From positions 62,001 to 126,000 of the forward strand of contig NZ_QOHR01000001.1 of the NCBI RefSeq assembly GCF_003385555.1: DNA of 64,000 nt, written 5' to 3'. The notes beneath the pieces were generated by a model. It saw only the letters and a list, made by a program, of their open reading frames with translations, did no database searches and was not told where the DNA came from. This stretch comes from Rhodosalinus sediminis. Its GTDB lineage: Bacteria > Pseudomonadota > Alphaproteobacteria > Rhodobacterales > Rhodobacteraceae. The position numbers and the translations under genes are program-made. Of the stretch, positions 33,631 through 41,353 are shown one piece after another (the first letter of the stretch is position 1; every line of letters starts with the position of its first letter).

Positions 33631-35379
33631 TCAGTCCTCCTCGAAGGGGTCCCATTCCTCCTCGACCTCCGGCAGCGCCTCCTCCGAGGCGGCCTCGGCC
33701 GCGGTGGGGGCGGGGCGCACGGAGGTCACCTTCGCTTTCGGGAAGGCGGCGTAGACCGCCTGCATCAGCGGGTGACCGTGGAGCGCGGCGGCGCGCGCCT
33801 CGGCGACGGTCGGCCCGCCGCCCGCGTTGACCACCGTCACCGACCAGCGCGCGCCGGTCCACTCCTTCAGCCGCCGCGCGAGCTCGGGGATCAGCCCGTC
33901 GGGGGCGTCCGGCGTGAGCTCGGCCTCGATCCGGCCGGGGCGGTAGGCGGCGGGCTTCAGGCAGTGCTCCACGTCGTAGAGGAGCTTGAGCTCGCCCTGC
34001 GCGCGGATGAGCTCCACCACGTCGTCGAAGCGCGGGTAGGCCCAGAGCGTCTCGGGCGCCTCGGCGGGGGCGAGCGCGGCCTGCGGGCCAGCCTGCGGGC
34101 CGCCGGAGGGCGCCTGCGGCGGGGCGGCCGCGCCGCGCGCCTGCGTCGCCCCGCCCGCGGGCGCCCCGGAGCCGGCGTGGCCGGCAGGCCCGCAGCCGGG
34201 GCCGGCGGGGGGCGGCTGATCCTGCAGGCGGCGCAGCAGGTCCTCCGGCGCGGGCAGTTCGGCGACATGCGTCAGCCGGATCACCGCCATCTCGGCGGCC
34301 ATCATCGGGTTGGGCGCGATCGCCACTTCCTCGAGCGCCTTCAGCAGCATCTGCCACATGCGCGTGAGCGCCCGCATGGGCAGCCGATCGGACAGGTCCT
34401 GCCCGCGCCGGCGCTCCTCGGGCGCGACGGTGGGATCTTCGGCGGCGCCCGGGGTGACCTTCACCACGCTGATCCAGTGCGTGATCTCGGCGAGGTCGCG
34501 CAGCACCATCGCCGGGTCCGCGCCCTCGGCGTATTGCGCCGAGAGTTCCTCGAGCGCGGCGTCGGCCTTTCCTTCCATGATGCGCTCGAAGAGGTCGAGC
34601 ACCCGCCCCCGGTCGGCGAGGCCGAGCATCGCGCGGACTTCCTCGGCGGTGGTGGGGCCGGTGCCGTGGCCGATCGCCTGATCGAGGAGGGAGGTCGCGT
34701 CGCGCGCCGAGCCCTCCGCCGCGCGCGCGATGAGCGCCAGCGCGCCGTCCTCGATCTCCGCGCCCTCGGCGGCGGCGATGCGGCGCAGCATCTCCGTCAT
34801 CACCTCGGGTTCGATGCGGCGCAGGTCGAAGCGCTGGCAGCGCGAGAGCACCGTCACCGGCACCTTGCGGATCTCGGTGGTGGCGAAGATGAACTTCACG
34901 TGCTCGGGCGGCTCCTCGAGCGTCTTGAGGAGCGCGTTGAAGGCCGAGGTGCTGAGCATGTGCACCTCGTCGATGACGTAGACCTTGTAGCGCGCCGAGG
35001 CGGCGCGGTAGCGCACCGAATCGATGATCTCGCGCACGTCGCCGACGCCGGTGTTAGAGGCCGCGTCCATCTCGAGGACGTCGACGTGCCGGCCCTCGGA
35101 GATCGCGGTGCAGTGCTCGCAGACGCCGCAGGGCGCGGTGGTCGGCCCGCCGGTGCCGTCCGGGCCGATGCAGTTGAGCCCCTTGGCGATGATCCGGGCG
35201 GTGGTCGTCTTCCCCGTGCCGCGGATGCCGGTCATGATGAAGGCCTGCGCGATGCGGTCGGCGCGGAAGGCGTTCTCGAGCGTGCGCACGACCGCATCCT
35301 GCCCGACGAGATCGGCGAAGGTCTCGGGCCGGTATTTCCGGGCGAGAACCTGGTAACCGCCGCTCTGGGTCTCGGACAT
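33631..35379 (-). CDS. dnaX: DNA polymerase III subunits tau/gamma
   Basis: 582 residues from the ATG at 35379 (MSETQSGGYQVLARKYRPET). The AAA+ clamp-loader domain has Walker A GIRGTGKTTTAR and the zinc module CIGPDGTG...CGVCEHC; sensor and Walker B (VYVIDEVHMLS) follow. After residue ~370 a Pro/Ala/Gly-rich linker leads to the C-terminal tau part. DnaX opens the beta clamp and links polymerase and helicase. The in-frame region upstream is a non-conserved extension. First gene of the dnaX-ybaB-recR operon. Confidence 0.96.
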   Translation of the reverse strand: MSETQSGGYQVLARKYRPETFADLVGQDAVVRTLENAFRADRIAQAFIMTGIRGTGKTTTARIIAKGLNCIGPDGTGGPTTAPCGVCEHCTAISEGRHVDVLEMDAASNTGVGDVREIIDSVRYRAASARYKVYVIDEVHMLSTSAFNALLKTLEEPPEHVKFIFATTEIRKVPVTVLSRCQRFDLRRIEPEVMTEMLRRIAAAEGAEIEDGALALIARAAEGSARDATSLLDQAIGHGTGPTTAEEVRAMLGLADRGRVLDLFERIMEGKADAALEELSAQYAEGADPAMVLRDLAEITHWISVVKVTPGAAEDPTVAPEERRRGQDLSDRLPMRALTRMWQMLLKALEEVAIAPNPMMAAEMAVIRLTHVAELPAPEDLLRRLQDQPPPAGPGCGPAGHAGSGAPAGGATQARGAAAPPQAPSGGPQAGPQAALAPAEAPETLWAYPRFDDVVELIRAQGELKLLYDVEHCLKPAAYRPGRIEAELTPDAPDGLIPELARRLKEWTGARWSVTVVNAGGGPTVAEARAAALHGHPLMQAVYAAFPKAKVTSVRPAPTAAEAASEEALPEVEEEWDPFEED

Positions 35380-35527
35380 GCCCTGTCGCTCCTCGGGGAT
35401 TCGCGCGCCGGGACAGACTAGGCCGCGCGCGCGGCGAGTTCCACCGCCGCCCGCGGATCGTCCGGCGCGCGCCGCCGGGCCCGGTGCGGGCGTTCCGATC
35501 ACTCATTGCGTCGGGCTGTCGGGGAAG

Positions 35528-35624
35528 GTGAGAGGTTGGAAAGCGACCCAAGCGGGGCTCGTTACGGCTGCTTCCTTCCGGACCTGACCGGGTTGGCGAG
35601 GCGCTTGCCCGCACCAACCTCTCA
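35528..35624 (-). ncRNA. ffs: Signal recognition particle RNA (4.5S, small bacterial type)
   Basis: On the minus strand the long hairpin begins GAGAGGTTGG and closes with CCAACCTCTC. The tip is the conserved Ffh-binding domain GGTCAGGTCCGGAAGGAAGC followed by AGCCGTAA. The length of about 97 nt is right for the small SRP RNA. It binds Ffh for co-translational targeting of membrane proteins. It lies between dnaX and the phosphodiesterase gene, a common place in Rhodobacterales, with its own promoter. Confidence 0.97.
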
Positions 35625-35630
35625 AGCTGG

Positions 35631-35659
35631 GATGTAGCGACCGTGCGGCGCGCCCGCAA
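35631..35659 (-). promoter_or_regulatory. Promoter of the SRP RNA
   Basis: Minus strand: TTGCGG (-35), 17 bases, TACATC (-10). Counting 7 bases from the -10 places the transcript start at the first G of GAGAGGTTGG, the folded 5' end. Confidence 0.55.
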
Positions 35660-35680
35660 GGGGGCGCGGCGGCCGCGCGC

Positions 35681-37579
35681 TCAGAGATGCAGACGCAGGC
35701 GCAGGAACCCCTCGGCGTCGGTCCCGAGGTCCTCGGGCGCGAAGGGCGCGATGTCGGCAAGATGGGCGCGCGCGCCCGGTGCCGTGGCGAGGATCGCCGT
35801 CGTCCCCGGCATCGGCGCGAAGGCGAAGGCGGCCGCGGACGGCGGATCGAGCGGGCCGCGCGCGGCGAGCGCGTCGAGCGTTTCGCGATTCGTCACCGGC
35901 CGGGGCAGGGGGACGACGGCCTCCGCCGGCGCCGCCCCGGCGGCGAGGCGGTGGCTGTTCGTGGCCAGTAGGAAACGCGCCTCCGGCGCCACCTCGCGGC
36001 CGTGGCGCAGCACGCGGCGCAGCCGGGCGGGATCCTCCGGTGGCGCGGCGAGGTCGATCTCCGCCGTCACCCCCGCGATCATGTCGAGCGTGTAGGCGCG
36101 CACGCCCGGCGCGAGGAGGGGGGCGTCACGCGCCCCCGGTGCGAGGCGCGCGAAGGCCGCCGCGCTCCGCGCGAGCCAGCGCCGCAGGTCCGCGCCCGTC
36201 AACACCAGCGCGCGCAGCGCGTTCGGGAAGGGGTAGAGATCGTCCAGATGCCGGGCCTGCAGCGGGCCGGCGGGGATGTCGGTGAAATGCGCGGGCCCCG
36301 CGCGGCCGCCGGCGCGGAAGGGCGCGGCGGCCGAGAGCACCGGCAGCCCCGCCCATTCGGTGCCCGCGACCGCCTCGGCGAGCCAGAGGCGCTGCGCCTC
36401 GGCCACGACTTGCACCGCCGGGGCGCGGCCGAGGGCGGCGAAATGGGTGTGAAGCGCCACGCGGCTTTCGCCGACCGGCCGCCGGATGCGCGCCAGAGCC
36501 GCCGATTGCGCGGGCGCCAGCCGGGCGGAGAGCGCTCGGTCGCCTGCCGCCTCTCCACTGGCCGCGCCGGGCCGCACGAGGCGCCCGTGGCCGCCGTCCA
36601 CCCGCCAGCGCCCGCCGTCGCGCACGAGGGCGAGCTCGATCACCCCGAGCGCGCGCCCGCCTGCGCCCGGCATCGTCGCGGGACGTCCGTTCAGCCGCCC
36701 GGCGGCGGGGTCCACCGCCCGCGCGGCGGCGTGGTCCGGCCCCGGAAAGGCGAGATGGGTGTGCCCGGCGACGAGGGCGTCCACCCCCTCGACCTCGGCG
36801 ACGGCGAGCGCGGCGTTCTCCGCGCCCGGCGCCGTCGCCGCCGGGTCGATCCCGGCGTGGGCGAGCACGACCACGACCTCCGCGCCCGCCGCGCGCAGCG
36901 CCGGCACCCGCCGCCGGGCGGCGGCGGCCATGCCGGTGACGCTGAGCCCGCCGGGAAAGTGATGCGCGTTCCAGCGCGCCACACCCGGCGTCGTCAGGCC
37001 GAGGACGCCCACCCGCAGCGGGTGGCGCACCCCCGCGCCGTCGGCGATCTCGCGCTCCAGCAGCGCGACGGGCGGCAGGACGGAGGTGCCGTCCGCCTGC
37101 ACGAGGTTGCCGAGGACCACCGCCGGCCCGGCCTGTGCGGCGAAACGCCGCACCGCCGCGAGCCCGAAGTCGAAGTCGTGATTGCCGAGCGTCGCCGCGT
37201 CGTAGCCGAGCGCGCGGAAGGCCTCGGCCACCGGCATCGGGCCGGGGCCGCCGGTGCCCGCTTCGCCGAGGGGCGTGCCCTGCAGCACGTCGCCGTTGTC
37301 GAAAAGAAGCGTCGCCCCCGGCCCCGCGCGCAGCCGCGCCATGACCGGGGCCAGCGCGGCGAGCCCGGCGCCCGGTGCCGGGCGGTCCGACAGGTAATCG
37401 TAGCCGAGCAGATTGCCGTGCAGATCGCTCGTCGCCATCAGGCGCAGATGCGCCTCGCCGGCGCGGAGCCGGCCGAAGGTCTCGTCGTCGGGGTGCACGT
37501 CGAACGGTCGGCGCCTCGGTTGGATCTCCGCGGCCGGTTCCGGCCGCGGGGTCGAGCGTAGCGGCCGCGCGGGCGCCAT
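35681..37579 (-). CDS. cpdB: 2',3'-cyclic-nucleotide 2'-phosphodiesterase/3'-nucleotidase type metallophosphoesterase
   Basis: 632 residues of the 5'-nucleotidase/CpdB family. Metal-binding motifs are present in order: MATSDLHGNLLGYDY (D.H), LLFDNGDVLQGTPLGE (GD), TLGNHDFDFGL (GNHD), VVLAHAGID and VAGHTHLAFPG (GHTH). The C-terminal nucleotide-binding domain follows (YPFPNALRALVLTGADLRRWL). The enzyme hydrolyses 2',3'-cyclic nucleotides and 3'-nucleotides. E. coli CpdB is periplasmic, but here no signal peptide is visible: the start MAPARPLRSTPRPEP has no hydrophobic core, and extending upstream gives only charged sequence. It may be cytoplasmic. Confidence 0.88.
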   Translation of the reverse strand: MAPARPLRSTPRPEPAAEIQPRRRPFDVHPDDETFGRLRAGEAHLRLMATSDLHGNLLGYDYLSDRPAPGAGLAALAPVMARLRAGPGATLLFDNGDVLQGTPLGEAGTGGPGPMPVAEAFRALGYDAATLGNHDFDFGLAAVRRFAAQAGPAVVLGNLVQADGTSVLPPVALLEREIADGAGVRHPLRVGVLGLTTPGVARWNAHHFPGGLSVTGMAAAARRRVPALRAAGAEVVVVLAHAGIDPAATAPGAENAALAVAEVEGVDALVAGHTHLAFPGPDHAAARAVDPAAGRLNGRPATMPGAGGRALGVIELALVRDGGRWRVDGGHGRLVRPGAASGEAAGDRALSARLAPAQSAALARIRRPVGESRVALHTHFAALGRAPAVQVVAEAQRLWLAEAVAGTEWAGLPVLSAAAPFRAGGRAGPAHFTDIPAGPLQARHLDDLYPFPNALRALVLTGADLRRWLARSAAAFARLAPGARDAPLLAPGVRAYTLDMIAGVTAEIDLAAPPEDPARLRRVLRHGREVAPEARFLLATNSHRLAAGAAPAEAVVPLPRPVTNRETLDALAARGPLDPPSAAAFAFAPMPGTTAILATAPGARAHLADIAPFAPEDLGTDAEGFLRLRLHL

Positions 37580-37663
37580 GCAATCATGGGTTGTTTTATC
37601 GCTTTCTCTTTCGCGTCTCTGGGCCTCTGGCTTCCGCCGCCCCGCCGTGCGAAACCCACGCCC

Positions 37664-38629
37664 ATGCGGATCGCGGAACAGGTCACTTTCGGCGGCTCGG
37701 CGCTCGACCGGGCGGACGCGCTCCGGACGGATCCGGCCGCGCTGGCGGCGGCGCGGGCCGATCCGCGGGCGCGGGCGGTCGCGCTCTGGCGCGGCAAGCC
37801 GCTCCTCGCCGGGGCGCGGCGCGACCGGCTCGCGCGGCTGCCGCTCGGTCACCCGGCGCTGGCGACGGCCGCGACCGACCTGCTTCTGGGCTGCGAGGCG
37901 GGCGCGGCGGTCTTCGCCGCCGATCTCTCCGCCTGGGTGCCGCCGGAGGGCGTGCCGGAGACGCTCGGCGCCTTCGCCGACCCGAGCGAGCAGCGTCACC
38001 CGGCGCTGCCCGCGGATCACGCCTTCGCCGAGTTGCGCACGCACATGGTCGCCCTCGCCCCGCGCGACGCGGAACTCGCGGCGACGGCGCGCGGGCTTCT
38101 CGGCTGGCACCGCAGCCACGGGTTCTGCGCCCGCTGCGGGGCCCCCAGCGCGGCGGAGCGCGCCGGCTGGATGCGCCGCTGCACCGCCTGCGGCGCGGCG
38201 CATTTCCCGCGCACCGATCCGGTGGCGATCATGCTGGTGACGCGCGGCGATCACGCGCTGCTCGGCCGCTCGCCGGGCTTTCCCGAGGGGATGTATTCGC
38301 TCCTCGCCGGCTTCATCGAGCCGGGCGAGACGGTGGAGGCCGCGGTGCGCCGCGAGGTCGCCGAGGAAAGCGGCATCCGCGTCGGGCGCGTCGGCTACAT
38401 GGCGAGCCAGCCCTGGCCCTTTCCCGCCTCGCTGATGATCGGCTGCCACGCGGAGGCGGTGAGCGCCGAGATCCGCGTCGATCCGACCGAGCTCGAGGAC
38501 GCGCTCTGGATCACGCGGCGCGAGTTGCAGGATGTCTTCGCCCATGCGCACCCGCGGCTGTCCGCGCCGCGGCCGGGCGCGATCGCGGAGTTCCTGCTGC
38601 GCGCCTGGCTCGCCGACCGGCTGGACTGA
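37664..38629 (+). CDS. nudC: NAD+/NADH diphosphatase (RNA decapping), NudC
   Basis: 321 residues from the ATG at 37664; an earlier in-frame ATG would add a non-conserved hydrophobic stretch. The zinc ribbon is Cys155/Cys158 and Cys173/Cys176 (CARCGAP ... CTACGAAH). The Nudix box GFIEPGETVEAAVRREVAEE covers about 216-235, and SQPWPFPASLM is the NudC-specific NAD-binding motif. NudC splits NADH and removes NAD caps from RNA 5' ends. It diverges from the phosphodiesterase gene, and the SRPBCC gene follows after 5 bases. Confidence 0.95.
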   Translation: MRIAEQVTFGGSALDRADALRTDPAALAAARADPRARAVALWRGKPLLAGARRDRLARLPLGHPALATAATDLLLGCEAGAAVFAADLSAWVPPEGVPETLGAFADPSEQRHPALPADHAFAELRTHMVALAPRDAELAATARGLLGWHRSHGFCARCGAPSAAERAGWMRRCTACGAAHFPRTDPVAIMLVTRGDHALLGRSPGFPEGMYSLLAGFIEPGETVEAAVRREVAEESGIRVGRVGYMASQPWPFPASLMIGCHAEAVSAEIRVDPTELEDALWITRRELQDVFAHAHPRLSAPRPGAIAEFLLRAWLADRLD

Positions 38630-38634
38630 GCGGC

Positions 38635-39090
38635 ATGCGCATCAAAGCCGAGACGGAGGTCGCGCTCGCGCCCGGGGCGGCCTTCGACGCGCTCGCCGCG
38701 CTGCCGCCGATGGAGCATCTCGCCCGGCATCGCGCGCTCGAGGTCGCGCGCCTCGACGCCACGCCGCCCACGGCCGAGGGCGCGCGCTGGCGCCTCGCCT
38801 TCACGCTCGCCGGGCGGCGCCACTCGGTCGACGTGCGCCTCGCGCGGGTCGCGCGGCCGGAGCTCCTGTTGTTCGAGAGCCGGGGGGAGGCCGTCGCCGC
38901 GACGACGCGTCTCGCGCTCGCAGCCTCGGGGCATGGCGCGCGGCTGCGCGTGGTGCTCACGCCGGAGCCGCGCGGCCTCGCCGGGCGGGTGGTGATGCAG
39001 GCGGCGCGCCTCAGGCGGGAGCGGATCGAGGCGGGCCTTGCCGCGCGGCTCGAGGCCTACGCCCGGCGGCTCGAGGCGCAGGTCGGCTGA
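38635..39090 (+). CDS. SRPBCC (START-like) family protein
   Basis: 151 residues. The start MRIKAETEVALAPGAAFDAL, then WRLAFTLAGRRHSVDVRLARV and the long C-terminal helix with RLRRERIEAGLAARLEAYARRL, follow the helix-grip pattern of SRPBCC proteins, which bind hydrophobic ligands. No specific function can be given. It starts 5 bases after nudC in the same direction and converges with pheA. Confidence 0.82.
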   Translation: MRIKAETEVALAPGAAFDALAALPPMEHLARHRALEVARLDATPPTAEGARWRLAFTLAGRRHSVDVRLARVARPELLLFESRGEAVAATTRLALAASGHGARLRVVLTPEPRGLAGRVVMQAARLRRERIEAGLAARLEAYARRLEAQVG

Positions 39091-39096
39091 GCCGCC

Positions 39097-39936
39097 TCAG
39101 CGCTCGTGGCGCATCGGGTGGGCCGGGTAGACGCCGAGAATCGTCAGCGTGTCGGTGAAATAGTCGAGCTCGTCGAGGGCGAGGCGCACCGACGGGTCCT
39201 CCGGATGGCCCTCGATGTCGGCGTGAAACTGCGTCGCGTGGAACGAGCCGCCGACCATGTAGCTTTCGAGCTTGGTCATGTTGACGCCGTTCGTCGCGAA
39301 ACCGCCGAGCGCCTTGTAGAGCGCGGCGGGGATGTTGCGCACGCGAAAGACGAAGCTCGTCATCATGCCGTGGTCGCCGCGCCGGGTCAGGTCCGGCTCG
39401 CGCGCCATGACGAGGAACCGCGTGGTGTTGGTGCTCTGGTCCTCGATGTGGCGGGCGAGCACGTCGAGCCCGTAGATCTCGGCGGCCAGATCGCCGGCGA
39501 GCGCGGCGAGCGCGGGCTCGCCCGCCTCGGCGACGTGGCGCGCCGAGCCGGCGGTGTCGGCGCCGGTGACGCGGTGAATTCCGTGCGCGCGCAGGAAGTT
39601 GCGGCACTGCCCGAGGAGCATCGTGTGGCTCATCGCGCGCTCGATCCGCTCGAGCGGCGTGCCGGGCAGGGCGAGCAGGTTGATGTGCACCCGCACGAAG
39701 GCCTCGTCCACGATGTGCAGCCCCGAGCCCGGCAGCAGCGCGTGGATGTCGGCGACGCGCCCGAAGGTGGAGTTCTCCACCGGCAGCATGGCGAGTTGGG
39801 CGGAGCCGTCGCGCACCGCCTCCATCGCGTCCTCGAAGGTGCGGCAGGGCAGCGCCTCGAGCTCGGGGCGGGCGTCGTGACAGGCCTGATGCGAGTAGGC
39901 GCCGGGCTCGCCCTGGAACGCGATGCGTGCGGTCAT
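39097..39936 (-). CDS. pheA: Prephenate dehydratase
   Basis: 279 residues: MTARIAFQGEPGAYSHQAC start, PVENSTFGRVADIHALL in the catalytic domain (residues 1-180, with the TRF segment NTTRFLVMAR), and a C-terminal ACT domain from about 192 (TSFVFRVRNIPAALYKALGGFATNGVNMTKLES, the phenylalanine-sensing ESYM region). It converts prephenate to phenylpyruvate for phenylalanine synthesis. There is no chorismate mutase domain, as usual in this group. Feedback inhibition by phenylalanine is expected from the ACT domain. The gene diverges from the di-haem cytochrome gene. Confidence 0.95.
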   Translation of the reverse strand: MTARIAFQGEPGAYSHQACHDARPELEALPCRTFEDAMEAVRDGSAQLAMLPVENSTFGRVADIHALLPGSGLHIVDEAFVRVHINLLALPGTPLERIERAMSHTMLLGQCRNFLRAHGIHRVTGADTAGSARHVAEAGEPALAALAGDLAAEIYGLDVLARHIEDQSTNTTRFLVMAREPDLTRRGDHGMMTSFVFRVRNIPAALYKALGGFATNGVNMTKLESYMVGGSFHATQFHADIEGHPEDPSVRLALDELDYFTDTLTILGVYPAHPMRHER

Positions 39937-39994
39937 GGTCGCCGTCCGTAAAAGATCCCCCCCGAGGGGGCCATTTGGTCGCGCCCTCTACACC

Positions 39995-40022
39995 TTGCGC
40001 CCCGAGGGTGGAACCCTATAGA
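39995..40022 (+). promoter_or_regulatory. Probable promoter of the di-haem cytochrome gene
   Basis: TTGCGC (-35), 16 bases, TATAGA (-10), about 35 bases before the ATG at 40058. Confidence 0.5.
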
Positions 40023-40057
40023 TACCGCGCGACGGACACCGGGAGAGGCGGCGACCC

Positions 40058-41161
40058 ATGCTAGACACGATGACGTTCACGAAGGTTCTCGGCGGCTTCT
40101 GCGGGGCGCTTCTGATCTTCCTTCTGGGGACATGGGCGGCCGAGTCGCTCTACCGCGTCGGCACCTACGGCGAAGAGACGGCCGCCTACGTGATCGACAC
40201 CGGAGAGGAAGAGGCGGCGGCCGAAACCGAAACCGCGGACGCCGAAGAGGTGGCGGAGCCGGAAACGCCCTTCGTCCAGCTCGTCGCGCAGGCCGACGCC
40301 TCGGCCGGCGAGAGCGTCTGGCGCCAGTGCGCCGCCTGTCACGCGATCGAGGAGGAGCGCAACGGCGTCGGCCCGCACCTCAACGGGCTGATCGGGCGCG
40401 AGATCGCCTCCATCGACGGCTTCCGGTATTCGGGCGCGCTGCCCGAAGAGGGGGCATGGACCTGGGAAAACCTCGATCCCTGGCTCGAAGCGCCGCGCGA
40501 GTTCGCCTCCGGCACCTCGATGGCCTACGGCGGCCTCGCTGACGCCGAGGATCGCGCCAATCTGATCGCCTATCTCTACAGCTACACCGAGGGCGCGGAG
40601 CTGCCCGAGGCCGAAGCGGCCGCCGCACCTGCCGAGGAGGCGCCCGCGACCGAGGAGGCCGCGACCGAGGAGGCTCCCGCCGCGGAAGAAACCGAGATGG
40701 CGGCGGTTGAGACGGAAACCGTGACCGAAGAGGCGGCGACCGAAGAGGCGGCGACCGAAGAGACCACGGACGAAGCCCCGGCGGAGACCGAGATGGCCGC
40801 CGCGGCGGATGACGCCTCGGGCGGTGGCGAAATGTCCGAGTTCGCGCAGGCCGTCGCCAACGGCGACGTCGACAACGGCGCGAGCGTCTTCCGCCAGTGT
40901 CAGGCCTGCCACGTCGCGGATCAGGAGCAGAACCGCGTCGGCCCGCACCTCGTCGGCATCATCGGCCGCGAGATTGGCTCGGTCGAGGGCTTCCGCTACT
41001 CCGGCGCGCTGCCCGAGGGCGAGTGGACGGTCGACGAGATGAACGCCTGGCTCGAGGCGCCGCGCGACTACGCGCCCGGCACGACGATGGCTTACGCGGG
41101 GCTGCGCGACATGCAGGACCGCGCCGACCTCGTCGCCTGGCTCAAGTCGCTCGAAAACTGA
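40058..41161 (+). CDS. Membrane-anchored di-haem c-type cytochrome (tandem cytochrome c2-like domains)
   Basis: 367 residues. One N-terminal membrane anchor (about 10-30) and a short acidic stalk lead to haem domain 1 (CAACH at 91-95, axial Met155 in GTSMAYGG). A linker of ~80 residues made almost only of Ala, Glu, Thr and Pro (about 178-258) leads to haem domain 2 (CQACH at 281-285, Met344 in GTTMAYAG). Both domains share GFRYSGALPE and (V)GPHL.G.IGREI, so they arose by duplication. It resembles CycM/cytochrome c552 electron shuttles between the bc1 complex and oxidases, which normally carry a single haem domain. The haem domains lie in the periplasm. Confidence 0.9.
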   Translation: MLDTMTFTKVLGGFCGALLIFLLGTWAAESLYRVGTYGEETAAYVIDTGEEEAAAETETADAEEVAEPETPFVQLVAQADASAGESVWRQCAACHAIEEERNGVGPHLNGLIGREIASIDGFRYSGALPEEGAWTWENLDPWLEAPREFASGTSMAYGGLADAEDRANLIAYLYSYTEGAELPEAEAAAAPAEEAPATEEAATEEAPAAEETEMAAVETETVTEEAATEEAATEETTDEAPAETEMAAAADDASGGGEMSEFAQAVANGDVDNGASVFRQCQACHVADQEQNRVGPHLVGIIGREIGSVEGFRYSGALPEGEWTVDEMNAWLEAPRDYAPGTTMAYAGLRDMQDRADLVAWLKSLEN

Positions 41162-41184
41162 GGCAGGCCTCGGGAACGCATTCG

Positions 41185-41217
41185 CCGCCGCGCCCGCACC
41201 CCGGGCGCGGCGGTTTT
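41185..41217 (+). terminator. Rho-independent terminator of the cytochrome gene
   Basis: A 12-bp stem (CCGCCGCGCCCG/CGGGCGCGGCGG) with a 5-base loop, followed by TTTT, 24 bases after the cytochrome stop. Confidence 0.88.
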
Positions 41218-41265
41218 CGTATGGTCGCCCGATGCGTCCGGAGGGCCGGCTCACGCATTCGCAAC

Positions 41266-41293
41266 TTGAACCGGCGGGATGTGGCAATCTAGC
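41266..41293 (+). promoter_or_regulatory. Possible promoter of the yej operon
   Basis: TTGAAC (-35), 16 bases, TCTAGC (-10), about 60 bases upstream of the yejA start. Confidence 0.4.
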
Positions 41294-41353
41294 GTGGGCG
41301 CGCCATCTTGTGCAGGCGAAAGACCCGTGACCGGCAGCCGGAGGACCCGCTTC

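Noticed and set aside
40600-40800. Direct-repeat-like run of GAGGC/GACCGAAGAGG units
   Set aside because: Considered as a CRISPR or tandem repeat; it is the coding sequence of the Ala/Glu/Thr linker of the di-haem cytochrome. No spacer structure.
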